From positions 124,001 to 188,000 of the forward strand of contig JAHDLB010000010.1 in NCBI GenBank assembly GCA_018432315.1: 64,000 bases of DNA, written 5' to 3'. Source of the stretch: Anaerolineae bacterium. GTDB lineage: Bacteria; Chloroflexota; Anaerolineae; Aggregatilineales; Aggregatilineaceae. How positions within the stretch are numbered: position 1 is the first letter of the stretch; the number at the start of each line of letters is the position of its first letter. The translations under genes and the position numbers were made by a program. This document shows positions 1 through 8,247 of this stretch, piece by piece. Below the pieces are notes generated by a model. The model was not told the origin of the DNA and made no database searches. It saw only the letters and a program-made list of their open reading frames with translations.

Positions 1-74
1 TGGCCCAGGCTCGCCGGTACCTGCACTAAAGCCGGGGCGCATCCTGGCGAGCTGGCTCTCCAACCCAAAAATTG

Positions 75-106
75 ACACGCCCGGTGGCCTTTTCCGCCGG
101 GCGTGT
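75..106 (+). terminator. Intrinsic terminator-like hairpin near left edge
   Basis: A 10-bp perfect stem (75-84 with 97-106) is extended by a T-G wobble and two G-C pairs around a CCTTTT loop. It is preceded by AAAAATTG and followed by TTCTGTC, a weak U-tract. A + frame that is open from the left edge closes with TAA at 25-27, so this may terminate a gene lying left of the window. The A-run on the left would also serve as a U-tract for minus-strand transcription. Confidence 0.6.
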
Positions 107-236
107 TCTGTCACGATCGCGCTCCTTTCGCGCCGTATCCCGCGTGCTGGCCACGACGCTCTGCCAATGTCGAGGCGGGTGCCACCGTGCTCGCGTGACA
201 AGGTGCGGGGGGGCTCCGGCAGCAGCCGGCAGGCTC

Positions 237-265
237 TTGACAAAGTTATACACCGAGTGTATAGT
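237..265 (+). promoter_or_regulatory. Sigma-70-type promoter of the padR-ABC operon
   Basis: A perfect -35 box TTGACA lies at 237-242, followed by a 17-base spacer and a TATAGT -10 box at 260-265. The padR start codon is at 300, giving a leader of roughly 28 bases. The spacer and -10 box are overlapped by the palindrome at 247-263. Confidence 0.8.
247..263. promoter_or_regulatory. PadR operator-like palindrome
   Basis: TATACAC-CGA-GTGTATA is a perfect 7-3-7 inverted repeat covering the spacer and -10 region of the padR promoter. A further half-site GTGTATA lies at 288-294, just before the start codon. PadR-family repressors commonly autoregulate through such promoter palindromes; that this one is bound by the adjacent PadR is inferred from position. 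Confidence 0.7.
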
Positions 266-299
266 TTTTTCGCAAATTAGAATTGCGGTGTATAGGTTC

Positions 300-923
300 A
301 TGTCAGTCAAACACACGCTTCTCGCTTTGCTCTATCAGCAGCCCATGCACGGCTACGAGCTTGGGAAACAACTCAATCTCGTTGTCAGTGCCGAATGGGA
401 TGTCAAACCGGGGCAAATCGCCAGCACGCTGACCCGGCTGAGAGACGCGAATCTGGTCGACTACGAAATCGAAGAGACTGACGATGCTCCGGATCGGAAG
501 GTCTATCACATCACCGAGGAGGGGCGGCGGGAGCTGGAAGGCTGGTACTTGAGCCCCGAAGTTCGCCAGTACCGGTTGGGGGATGCCTTCTACATCAAAT
601 TCGTCCTCAGCCTGGTCGGAGGCCCGGTTAGTCCGGAACTCGTGCTGAGGACGCAGCGCCGCGAGCTTTTCCAGCAGTTGCACGAGGTGACCGAACTGAG
701 CCGCCAGGCGGACCCGCGCACCCAGCTTCCCTGGATTCTGCTGCTGGAGAGCGCGATCATGCACCTCGAGGCCGATCTGCGCTGGATCGAAATGTGCGAG
801 GCGCGTCTGCCCGATCTGAAGCACTACACGCCGCCCAAGCCCCAGCCGAAACGGCGAGGAAGACCCCGTCGCCAACGAACGAAACCGCGCCAGGCGCAAG
901 AACTCAAGCCAGTTGAAGAGTGA
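300..923 (+). CDS. PadR-family transcriptional repressor with basic C-terminal tail
   Basis: This 207-residue protein begins MSVKHTLLALLYQQPMHGYE, the typical N-terminal winged-helix opening of PadR regulators (residues 1-85), followed by the C-terminal helical dimerisation domain (about 95-180). PadR proteins are small dimeric repressors released by ligands such as drugs or phenolics. The ATG at 300 was chosen because the PadR domain begins there and the promoter is just upstream; the open frame extends further left but would read through that promoter. The last 35 residues are Lys/Arg/Pro-rich and contain RRGRPRR, an AT-hook-like core, unusual for the family. The ABC transporter starting 30 bases downstream is the probable regulatory target. 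Confidence 0.88.
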   Translation: MSVKHTLLALLYQQPMHGYELGKQLNLVVSAEWDVKPGQIASTLTRLRDANLVDYEIEETDDAPDRKVYHITEEGRRELEGWYLSPEVRQYRLGDAFYIKFVLSLVGGPVSPELVLRTQRRELFQQLHEVTELSRQADPRTQLPWILLLESAIMHLEADLRWIEMCEARLPDLKHYTPPKPQPKRRGRPRRQRTKPRQAQELKPVEE

Positions 924-953
924 TCACCAGTTACGTCCAGAAGGAAAAGAACA

Positions 954-1694
954 ATGTCAATCGTACGCACAGAAGCACTCACCAAAGTCTATGGGGTTGC
1001 CAGCCAGCCGATCTATGCGCTCAACGAGGTCAACCTGGCTGTGGACGAGGGCGAGTTCCTCGCCATCATGGGGCCCAGTGGGTCCGGCAAGAGCACCCTG
1101 TTGTACCTCCTGGGCGGTTTGGACCGACCGACGAGCGGCAGCGTGCGGCTGCGGGAATCCGACATCTCGGCGTTGGATGATGATGCGCTGTCGCGCCTGC
1201 GCCGCACGTCGCTGGGGTTCGTGTTCCAATTCTTCAACCTGGTCCCCGTGCTGTCGGCGCGGGAGAACGTCGCCATGCCGCTGATCCTCGATGGCGTGCG
1301 GCGGGTGGACGCGCTGAAGCGGGCCGACGACGCCCTGGCCCGCGTGGGGCTGGCCGATCGCGGCGCGCACCGGCCTTCGGAACTCTCGGGTGGAGAGCAG
1401 CAGCGCGTGGCCCTGGCGCGCGCCCTGGTCGCTCAGCCTGCCGTCGTGCTGGCCGACGAGCCGACCGGCAACCTCGATTCGCGGTCGAGTGACGAGATGG
1501 TCCAGGTTCTGCGCCAGACGGTCGATGCATGGGGTCAGACCCTGATCCTGGTCACGCACGATCCGCGCGTGGCCGCGTATGCCGACCGGATCGTGTTCCT
1601 CAAAGATGGCAAGATCGTGGATGACAACCGGCTCAAAGGGCAGGGCAGCGCCGAGCAGATCCGCGAGCAGTTGAACATTATGGCGCTTGGCTAG
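954..1694 (+). CDS. ABC transporter ATP-binding protein (MacB/LolD type)
   Basis: This 246-residue nucleotide-binding subunit has Walker A GPSGSGKST (about residues 41-49), the signature LSGGEQQR, Walker B VVLADEPTG with the GNLDS extension typical of the MacB/LolD/FtsE group, and the H-loop VTHD. The ATG follows an AAGGAAAAG ribosome-binding site. Its stop overlaps the leader of the FtsX-type permease, so the two should form one exporter. This class usually moves lipoproteins, peptides or hydrophobic compounds outward by mechanotransmission; the substrate cannot be told from sequence. Control by the upstream PadR protein is likely. Confidence 0.92.
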   Translation: MSIVRTEALTKVYGVASQPIYALNEVNLAVDEGEFLAIMGPSGSGKSTLLYLLGGLDRPTSGSVRLRESDISALDDDALSRLRRTSLGFVFQFFNLVPVLSARENVAMPLILDGVRRVDALKRADDALARVGLADRGAHRPSELSGGEQQRVALARALVAQPAVVLADEPTGNLDSRSSDEMVQVLRQTVDAWGQTLILVTHDPRVAAYADRIVFLKDGKIVDDNRLKGQGSAEQIREQLNIMALG

Positions 1695-1704
1695 GACGTA
1701 CACC

Positions 1705-4263
1705 ATGACCGCAAAAACGAACAGCTTCGGCACCAAGACCTGGCAGATGACCTTGATGGCGCTGCGTTACCTGAGCGGGCGCAAGCTGCGCACCGTACTG
1801 ACGACCCTGGCGATTGTCTTCGGCGTGGCGCTGATCTTCGCCATGAACCTCGTGCTGCCGGGCATCATAGATGCCTTCAACCAGTCGATGGCAAGCGTGA
1901 CCGGCGCCGATCTGACCGTCACGAACGTGGCCGGTGGATCGTTCGACCCCGGACCGGTGTTGGAGCGCATCCAGGCCACGGACGGTGTGCAGGCCGCGAC
2001 GGGCATCCTGTTCCGCCAGTTCACCTTGCCGGAACGGGATGAAGGTGACGTCCTGGGCGATCTGAAGGAGATCGAGCTGGTGGGCGTCGATCCCGCGACG
2101 GTGAATGACGTAAGTCGACTCGTCATGCACGAGGGCCGGTTCCTGGAGCCGGGCGAACGCGGCAGCGCCGTCATTTCGACCAGCGCCGCAGCTCTCGCGC
2201 CGCGGCTGCAGTTGGGTACTGACTTCTCGCTGGTGACGGCGAGCGGTCTGCAAACGTTCACTGTCGTGGGCCTCTTCACCTCGGACAGTGTGTTAGCGGT
2301 GCCTCAGTTCATCCTGACGCTGCCCGACGCGCAGGCCGCGCTCGACCAGCCGGGCCTCATCAACGCGGTGGAAGTGCTGCTGAAACCGGGCGCCGATCGC
2401 GACGACGTGGCCGCGGCCATCGAGCGCGGGCTGGGTGATAACTTCACACCGGCGGACAACGCGACGCTGACCGCACTGCCCGCGATGGACGTGGCGTTCG
2501 CCATGTTCAACCTGTTTGGCGCGCTGGCCCTGTTTTTGGGCGCGTTTCTCATCTTCAACACGTTCCGCACAGTGGTGATCGAGCGCCGCCGCGACCTGGG
2601 CATGCTGCGCGCCATCGGCGCGACCCGGCGCCAGATCACGCAGACGATTTTGATCGAAGGCGCGATCCAGGGCGTGGGCGGCACGCTGATTGGCCTGCTG
2701 CTGGGCTACGGGCTGGCGGTTGGCATGCTCGCGGCCATGGAGCCGATCATGCACGAGTTCATCGCGATCGATCTTGAAATGCACTACAGTCTGAGCGCAT
2801 TCGCTATCCCGATGATCCTGGGCCCGGCGGTGGTGCTGGCGGCGAGCTACTGGCCGGCCCGCAGCGCGGGCAAGATGTCGCCGCTGGAAGCCCTGCGCCC
2901 GGTGCCCCTGGCCGGGATGCGCCATGCCGCGCGCTGGAGCGTGATCGCCGGCGGCGTGTGCGTGGTGGTGGCAATCGCCCTGCTGGTGAGCGGCAGCAGT
3001 GGGGCAATCGCCGGCGCGCTGCTGTTCCTGGTTGGGATGGTGATCGCTGCGCCGGGGTTGGTGCTTCCGGCGGCGCGCTTGTTCGGGCCGCTGGTGACCC
3101 TGTGGTTCGCGCGCGAGGGCGACCTGTCGCGCGGCAACGTGGCTCGCCAGCCGGGACGTGCCGCGATCACGGCCAGCACGCTCATGATCGGCGTGGCGAC
3201 CGTCGTCATGATGGCGGCGCTGGTGAACTCCATGATGGGCCTGGCCAGTGATCTGACCCGAGAGACGTTCGCCAGTGATGTGCTGGTGGTGCCGCAGAGC
3301 GTCGCCGTCTACAACAACGTCCTGGGCGCCGGTGAGGGACTCGCCGAGCAGATCAGGGCTCTGCCGGAGGTGGAGACCGTCGCCACCTTGCGGCCTGCGT
3401 CGACCTCGACAGACGGATCGCCGCTGGCCGTATTGGGCATCGATCCGGCGGTGTATGCCCAGGTGTCGTCCATTCAGTTCATCGAGGGCGACGCAGACGA
3501 AGCCTATGCCGCGCTGAGGACCGGGCGCAACGCGATCGTCACAGCCCTGGCGCAGAAAATGCTGGGTCTTGACGTTGGCGACGACTTCGTGATGGAGACT
3601 GCCGAAGGGCCGCAGACGTACCACGTGGTAGCGGTGGCGCATGACGTCCTGACGTTCAAGACGTCAAGCGCGGTCATTTCGCAGGCGAACCTAGCGGCGG
3701 ACTTCCACACGTCGGAAGACGTGATGCTGATGATCAACCTGGTGCCGGGGGCGGACAAAACGGCGGCGCTGGCGGACGTTCAGGCTGCTCTGGCCGGCTA
3801 CCCGCAGTTCACGGCTCACCTGTCGAGCGAGTACGGCGACGACCTGATCGAGACCTCGATGGGCGCCACACGACTGTTCTACTTCGTGGCTGCCCTGATC
3901 TTGATCCCCGCCGGGCTGGGCCTGCTGAACACGCTGACGATCAACGTGCTGGAACGCACGCGCGAGATTGGCATGGTGCGCGCGGTGGGCGGCAGCCGGT
4001 CGCAGGTGCGCCGGATGGTGACGGGTGAGGCGCTGCTGCTGGGCATCTTCGGCGCGGCGATGGGCGTGTTGAGCGGTGTGGCGATCAGCTATGGCGTCAT
4101 CACTGCGTTCAGTATGATCGGCTGGGAACTGCCGTACACCTTCCCGGCGGCGGGCATCGTGGCGGCGCTGGTTATCGGCGTGCTGCTCGCGCTGTCCGCC
4201 GGGATACTGCCTGCCCGCAGCGCGGCCAAGCTGGACATCATCCGCGCGCTGCAGTACGAGTAG
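1705..4263 (+). CDS. FtsX-like ABC transporter permease, two FtsX domains
   Basis: This 852-residue membrane protein has two FtsX/MacB permease modules. It starts with a transmembrane segment after the RKLRTVLTTLAIVFG motif, has a periplasmic MacB-like core, a block of three membrane segments near residues 265-390, then a second half with an extracytoplasmic domain and a C-terminal three-helix FtsX domain ending in PARSAAKLDIIRALQYE. The duplicated layout resembles large permeases of peptide or lipoprotein exporters. An in-frame TTG at 1687 is possible, but ATG 1705 has AGGAC eight bases upstream and is preferred. It pairs with the ATPase ending at 1694. Confidence 0.88.
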   Translation: MTAKTNSFGTKTWQMTLMALRYLSGRKLRTVLTTLAIVFGVALIFAMNLVLPGIIDAFNQSMASVTGADLTVTNVAGGSFDPGPVLERIQATDGVQAATGILFRQFTLPERDEGDVLGDLKEIELVGVDPATVNDVSRLVMHEGRFLEPGERGSAVISTSAAALAPRLQLGTDFSLVTASGLQTFTVVGLFTSDSVLAVPQFILTLPDAQAALDQPGLINAVEVLLKPGADRDDVAAAIERGLGDNFTPADNATLTALPAMDVAFAMFNLFGALALFLGAFLIFNTFRTVVIERRRDLGMLRAIGATRRQITQTILIEGAIQGVGGTLIGLLLGYGLAVGMLAAMEPIMHEFIAIDLEMHYSLSAFAIPMILGPAVVLAASYWPARSAGKMSPLEALRPVPLAGMRHAARWSVIAGGVCVVVAIALLVSGSSGAIAGALLFLVGMVIAAPGLVLPAARLFGPLVTLWFAREGDLSRGNVARQPGRAAITASTLMIGVATVVMMAALVNSMMGLASDLTRETFASDVLVVPQSVAVYNNVLGAGEGLAEQIRALPEVETVATLRPASTSTDGSPLAVLGIDPAVYAQVSSIQFIEGDADEAYAALRTGRNAIVTALAQKMLGLDVGDDFVMETAEGPQTYHVVAVAHDVLTFKTSSAVISQANLAADFHTSEDVMLMINLVPGADKTAALADVQAALAGYPQFTAHLSSEYGDDLIETSMGATRLFYFVAALILIPAGLGLLNTLTINVLERTREIGMVRAVGGSRSQVRRMVTGEALLLGIFGAAMGVLSGVAISYGVITAFSMIGWELPYTFPAAGIVAALVIGVLLALSAGILPARSAAKLDIIRALQYE

Positions 4264-4338
4264 GGGGCGCAGCGCCCCGCCACGGTAAGGCTCAAGGTTC
4301 CAAAGGCTGAGCGAGCATGAAGCGCCTGGCGTGAATCG

Positions 4339-4368
4339 ACCGGGGTACGCCGTGCAGGGTACCCCGGT
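4339..4368. terminator. Hairpin between convergent genes
   Basis: A perfect 10-bp stem (4339-4348 with 4359-4368) has a 10-base loop and lies between the permease gene and the convergent nucleosidase-like gene. There is no T-run on either side, so an intrinsic terminator is possible but not certain. Confidence 0.4.
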
Positions 4369-4412
4369 GATGTGATCGTGCAGGATCGCAGCCGTTCAGT
4401 TGCAGATCAGCC

Positions 4413-5351
4413 CTACTGTGCTGCCCAGGCTTCCAGGAACAGCATCACGACGGAGGCCGAGTTGTCGGCGGCGAACTGGAAGAACGTGCCAATCTCATTT
4501 TCGCCCGGACCACCGCCTGCCAGGTCCGACAGGCTGCGGAACGCGATGAATGGCACGCCATTGGCGTAGGCGACGGCGGCTGAGGCGGCGCTTTCCATAT
4601 CGAGCACATTTGTCTCAAAGGTTTCGAACGCGTAGGCGCGGAACTCGGCGTTGTCGACGAACGCCTGACCGGACACGCCGTTACCACCCACCACGATTTT
4701 GGGTTCGTGTTCAAGGCACACGTTCTCGGGTGTGCACTGCGCCAGATCCAACTCGCTCGCGACGAGTTCGGCCACTTCCAGCATCGCGCTGTCGACCGGG
4801 AACCAGAACATCTCTTCGCCTTCCGGCGCATTCTCCGTGCGCACGTTCACCGTCTGCGGGAACATCATGCCATAGTTGGGATAGGGCTGGCTTTCGTATT
4901 CCGGCATCAAGAACGTGCCGTCCTCGGCCTGTCGAGCGAAGCGGCTTTCGAGATACTGGCCCCATTGGGCCGGGATCGCCACATCGCCGATGTTGAGCTC
5001 GGGGTTGACGCCGCCCGCGATGCCGCTGTACACCAGGTGTGTGACGTTGAAGTGATCGAACAGAAGCTGCGTGTTCATGGCCGCGTTGACCATGCTCACG
5101 CCACTAAGGAGCAGCACGACGTCGTTGCCGGCGAGCGTGCCCGTGGTGAACTCCACGCCGTTGATGCTGTAAGTCTCTTCGACATCGGTTTCGGATAACA
5201 GCAGCGTGAGTTCAGCGCCAAATGCGGACATGACACCGAGGCGGGGGGTGTCGTCCAGAACACCATCCTGAGCATTGCCGACCGCAAGGTTGGCCGTCAG
5301 CAGCACCAGGACCATCCCAATGACAAGCGCGAGTCTGACCACACGTGACAT
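4413..5351 (-). CDS. Exported nucleoside phosphorylase/nucleosidase superfamily protein
   Basis: The 312-residue product has an N-terminal signal sequence: basic start, hydrophobic run LALVIGMVLVLLTANLAVG, then a probable cleavage after NAQ. The rest matches the PNP/MTAN (UDP) superfamily: a GIAGG turn, a DMESAA segment containing the Met-Glu that contacts the ribose in this superfamily, and a later SLSDLAGG segment matching the Ser-Asp of MTAN-type enzymes. An exported enzyme of this family is uncommon; it could cleave nucleosides outside the membrane. The second ATG (5351) is preferred over 5360 because AGGAAAGG lies nine bases before it but directly abuts the first. The substrate is unknown. 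Confidence 0.78.
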   Translation of the reverse strand: MSRVVRLALVIGMVLVLLTANLAVGNAQDGVLDDTPRLGVMSAFGAELTLLLSETDVEETYSINGVEFTTGTLAGNDVVLLLSGVSMVNAAMNTQLLFDHFNVTHLVYSGIAGGVNPELNIGDVAIPAQWGQYLESRFARQAEDGTFLMPEYESQPYPNYGMMFPQTVNVRTENAPEGEEMFWFPVDSAMLEVAELVASELDLAQCTPENVCLEHEPKIVVGGNGVSGQAFVDNAEFRAYAFETFETNVLDMESAASAAVAYANGVPFIAFRSLSDLAGGGPGENEIGTFFQFAADNSASVVMLFLEAWAAQ

Positions 5352-5388
5352 GACGAGCATCCTTTCCTACTAGAGGAACATTACAGCC

Positions 5389-5397
5389 ATTGTATCA
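5389..5397 (-). promoter_or_regulatory. Extended -10 element for the exported nucleosidase-like gene
   Basis: On the minus strand the sequence reads TGATACAAT, an extended -10 box (TGn plus TACAAT), about 40 bases before the start codon. No convincing -35 box is visible. Confidence 0.4.
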
Positions 5398-5584
5398 GGA
5401 CTTCTCACATTGGGGGCCGATTTTGTGCAAATAGACGTAATACGCCGGCACAGCCTAGAACGAGGGATCGACGCCACATGGGGCCGTGCTGGAGTCTGGT
5501 CGTGCCGGTAGAGGGAGACTGTGATGCCGGTCCAGGGATCAGGGGCTGAATGAGGCATTTTCACTGTTAGTTCGTGTTATAGCG

Positions 5585-5788
5585 TTATCGACGAGGGATG
5601 AAGGCGCTGGCCAGCGGCGGCAGCCAGTCGGCGTAGCGCTGGTAGAACTTCGCGTGGCTAATGGCGATGACCTCGCACGCGGTATCCAGGAGCGCGTCAT
5701 CATGGGGTGTACTCGCGGTGGTCTCGCCACCCTGCTGGCTGTCTGCGGGCGGGGGCGGCGTGGCCCGCGGCGCAGTGAAGGGACCTTG
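5585..5788 (-). pseudogene. Orphan coding-like segment lacking a start codon
   Basis: A minus-strand frame is open for 67 codons between a TAG at 5789-5791 and a TAA at 5585-5587. Its first half is low-complexity (Thr/Pro-rich), but the last 35 or so residues read like a folded protein (DTACEVIAISHAKFYQRYAD, then WLPPLASAF). No ATG, GTG or TTG start is visible in the open stretch. It could be the 3' remnant of a decayed gene, or chance. I do not recognise the family. Confidence 0.25.
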
Positions 5789-5883
5789 CTAGCAGGCCTA
5801 CTTGTGAAGACTAAAGACTCCCTGGCTTGTTTGCGCTGATTGGGTAGGATGCAAACGCCCAACTCTAGGTTTGGGCTGTCTGC

Positions 5884-5914
5884 AAAGAAAAAGCCCAGAG
5901 AAGATTCTCTGGGC
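5884..5914 (-). terminator. Intrinsic terminator downstream of tRNA-Phe
   Basis: GCCCAGAGAA at 5893-5902 pairs perfectly with TTCTCTGGGC at 5905-5914. Read on the minus strand the hairpin is followed by TTTTTCTTT. It lies about 100 bases past the tRNA 3' end and has the orientation to end that transcript. Confidence 0.75.
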
Positions 5915-6016
5915 GGCACCTTACCAACTTAATACGAGCCTTACAGGAGAACGCAATTTTACGGTGTGTGAGGGCCCCAAGTGGGTCAAGTCGAGCGAAA
6001 ACGGGTCGAAAAAGAG

Positions 6017-6089
6017 TGCCGAGGCCCAGACTTGAACTGGGGACCCTTTGATTTTCAGTCAAATGCTCTACCAACTGAGCTACCTCGGC
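6017..6089 (-). tRNA. tRNA-Phe (anticodon GAA)
   Basis: The minus strand folds into a complete cloverleaf of 73 bases. The acceptor GCCGAGG pairs with CCTCGGC, with discriminator A. The D arm contains AGTTGGTA, the anticodon arm TTTGA-CTGAAAA-TCAAA places GAA at 34-36, and the T arm is CCCAG-TTCAAGT-CTGGG. The 3' CCA is not encoded. A terminator follows at 5884-5914. Confidence 0.95.
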
Positions 6090-6262
6090 ATCGTTCTGCG
6101 CTGGCAGAACGACGCTTATTGTAGCGTAATTTCCTCGCGTGTCAACGGCAAATCCGGCCTTTTCTCTCACGCGATTCTTAGCGCCTCGAATCAGCATGTT
6201 TGCTACGATCTGTCCAACCAACCACGCCTTTGCAAGGCAGACGAAAATCAGAAAGGCGCTCC

Positions 6263-6715
6263 GTGACGCAGCCCAAGACCTTCACATACCGTTCGATCAT
6301 TCCTGTGCCAGCCGAGCGGGTGATGGCGTTTCACGCCAGCCCGGACACGCTGAAACGGCTGTCCATGCCGCCGACGTTCATCCAGCAACTGCGCGACGCG
6401 CGGACCTCGCTGACCGAGGGGGAGATCGAGTTCAACCTGTGGGTAGGGCCGCTGCCCGTGCGCTGGCTGGCCCGCCACGAGCCTGGCCCGATCGCAACGT
6501 CCTTCGCGGACCGGATGATTCAGGGGCCGATGGCCGCCTGGTTTCACGAGCACATCTTCGAGCCGGTGCCCCAGGGCACGCGCCTGGTCGACCGGATTAC
6601 CTTCGAGCACCGTTCCGGCGCGATGGGAATCTTCACCCGGCTGCTGTTCGACGGGCTGCCGCTGCGCCTGTTGTTCGCCTACCGGCATTGGCGGACGAGG
6701 CGGGCGCTGGTATGA
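6263..6715 (+). CDS. SRPBCC-family ligand-binding protein
   Basis: This 150-residue protein fits the START/Bet v1-like SRPBCC fold. The N-terminal TFTYRSIIPVPAERVMAFH and the central LVDRITFEHR strand resemble the cell-division-inhibitor/SRPBCC proteins often found near photolyases. GTG at 6263 was chosen because AGAAAGG lies just upstream and the domain starts here; an in-frame start at 6200 would add a tail unlike the family. Its stop overlaps the ATG of the flavoprotein gene by four bases (ATGA), indicating translational coupling. It may bind a lipid or isoprenoid; the ligand is unknown. Confidence 0.75.
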   Translation: MTQPKTFTYRSIIPVPAERVMAFHASPDTLKRLSMPPTFIQQLRDARTSLTEGEIEFNLWVGPLPVRWLARHEPGPIATSFADRMIQGPMAAWFHEHIFEPVPQGTRLVDRITFEHRSGAMGIFTRLLFDGLPLRLLFAYRHWRTRRALV

Positions 6716-8247
6716 ACGGCGAGCCTCACATTGTGATCATTGGCGCGGGAATCGGCGGGCTGACCAGCGCCGCGCTGCTGGCCCAGGCGGGTGTGCGCGT
6801 CACCGTGCTGGAATCGAGCACGTATCCCGGCGGCTGCGCGGGAACGTACTATCACCAGGGATACCGTTTCGAAGCCGGGGCGACGCTGGCCGGTGGCTTC
6901 CAGCCGGGCGGGCCGCACGCCATCGTCGGGGAGCGGCTGGGCATCGACTGGCCGGTGCGGCCAGCCGATCCGGCGTGGGTCGTTCACCTGCCGGGCCGGG
7001 AAATCGTCCTGAGCCGCGATCGATCGGCCATGTTGGCCCAGTTCCCGGACTCCGCGCCGTTCTGGGAGGAACAGGCGCGTGCGGCTGACGTCGCGTGGAA
7101 AATGGCAGCACGCGCGCTGCCGTGGCCGCCTGGGAACGTGGCCGAGGCACTGCGCCTCGCGCGAACTGGTCTGGGGCAACTCCCCGGCGGCGTGTCGCTG
7201 GCACGGCTGGCATTTTCGACCGTACGCCAGTGGCTGGCGCGGCACGATTTGGCAGGCGATCCGGCTTTTGTGCGCTTCGTCGATAGTCTGCTGCTCATCT
7301 CCGCACAGACGACCTCCGAGGCGGCCAACGCGCTGTACAGCGCCACGGCTCTCGATCTCCCGCGCCAGGGTGTGATGGACGTGGCGGGGGGCATCGGAGG
7401 ACTCGCCCAGACACTGGCCGAGACGATTCGCGGGTTTGGCGGCGAAGTGCGCTATAAACACACCGTCACCGGGATCGAGGTTGAAGGCGGGAAAGCTACC
7501 CGGGTGCACACGCGGCATGGCCGGCGGGTGGGCGAGACTCTCGACGGCGACTTCGTGATTGCGAACCTCACGCCGTGGTCGCTCGATGGCCTGCTCGGCG
7601 ACGACAGCCCGGCCCGGCTCCGGCGCGAGGTCCGGCGGCGCGCGCCGGGGTGGGGCGCGTTCGTGCTCTACCTGGGCGTCGACGTGGCTCAGCTCCCGGC
7701 CAGTCTGCCCGATCATCACCAGATCATCACCGGGATGGATGGACCGCTGGGGGAAGGGCGGAGCGTGTTCGTGTCGTTCTCGCCGGCATGGGACGCCAGC
7801 CGCGCGCCGGAAGGGCGGCGCGCCGTGACGGTCACGACTCACACGGCAGTCCGGCCCTGGTGGGACCTAATCGAGGCCGATCCGGACGGGTACGCGGCGC
7901 GCAAGGAGCAGTACACAGAGCGGCTGCTCGACGCGATCGAGGGCGTTATTCCCGGTTTTCGGAGCGGGCTGACCCTGGTGATGCCGGGGACGCCGGTCAC
8001 TTACGCGAACTGGACTCACCGCCACCTGGGAATGGTCGGCGGATTCCCGCAGACGTCGCTGTTCCGGGTGCGTGGCCCGCGGACCGGCCTGCCGAACGTG
8101 CGCCTGGTGGGGGACTCGATCTTTCCCGGTCAGTCTACCGCGGGCGTGACCGTAGGGGCGATGCGCGTGGTCGATGACGTTCTGCGCGCGCTGCCCCGGC
8201 CCGCGGAACGCCGCCTGATCGTGCCGCGCCCCAGGGAGGTGCGCTGA
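6712..8247 (+). CDS. CrtI/CrtISO-like FAD-dependent oxidoreductase
   Basis: The 511-residue protein opens with the dinucleotide-binding motif [20 protein letters not shown], followed by the acidic residue of VTVLES and the phytoene-desaturase-type segment YPGGCAGTY. The C-terminal [20 protein letters not shown] is the second FAD-contact region of the carotenoid desaturase/isomerase group. Such enzymes act on membrane isoprenoids, but the group is broad and the substrate cannot be assigned. The ATG at 6712 overlaps the SRPBCC stop by four bases and the TGA overlaps the photolyase ATG (TGATG). A longer in-frame opening back to 6139 runs over the previous gene and is not used. Confidence 0.85.
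   Translation: MNGEPHIVIIGAGIGGLTSAALLAQAGVRVTVLESSTYPGGCAGTYYHQGYRFEAGATLAGGFQPGGPHAIVGERLGIDWPVRPADPAWVVHLPGREIVLSRDRSAMLAQFPDSAPFWEEQARAADVAWKMAARALPWPPGNVAEALRLARTGLGQLPGGVSLARLAFSTVRQWLARHDLAGDPAFVRFVDSLLLISAQTTSEAANALYSATALDLPRQGVMDVAGGIGGLAQTLAETIRGFGGEVRYKHTVTGIEVEGGKATRVHTRHGRRVGETLDGDFVIANLTPWSLDGLLGDDSPARLRREVRRRAPGWGAFVLYLGVDVAQLPASLPDHHQIITGMDGPLGEGRSVFVSFSPAWDASRAPEGRRAVTVTTHTAVRPWWDLIEADPDGYAARKEQYTERLLDAIEGVIPGFRSGLTLVMPGTPVTYANWTHRHLGMVGGFPQTSLFRVRGPRTGLPNVRLVGDSIFPGQSTAGVTVGAMRVVDDVLRALPRPAERRLIVPRPREVR

Larger units (their letters stand above)
5398..6016. other. Gene-poor intergenic stretch
   Basis: I see no credible complete gene here. The stretch holds a minus-strand coding-like segment without a start codon (5585-5788) and a hairpin with a U-tract (about 5884-5914) that probably terminates the tRNA transcript. 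The rest shows no recognised element. Confidence 0.6.

Noticed and set aside
5865-6221. Minus-strand open frame across the tRNA
   Set aside because: It runs through the complete tRNA-Phe gene and its terminator.
6139-6711. Long N-terminal extension of the CrtI-like gene
   Set aside because: It overlaps the SRPBCC gene in another frame and the FAD motif starts directly at the ATG at 6712.
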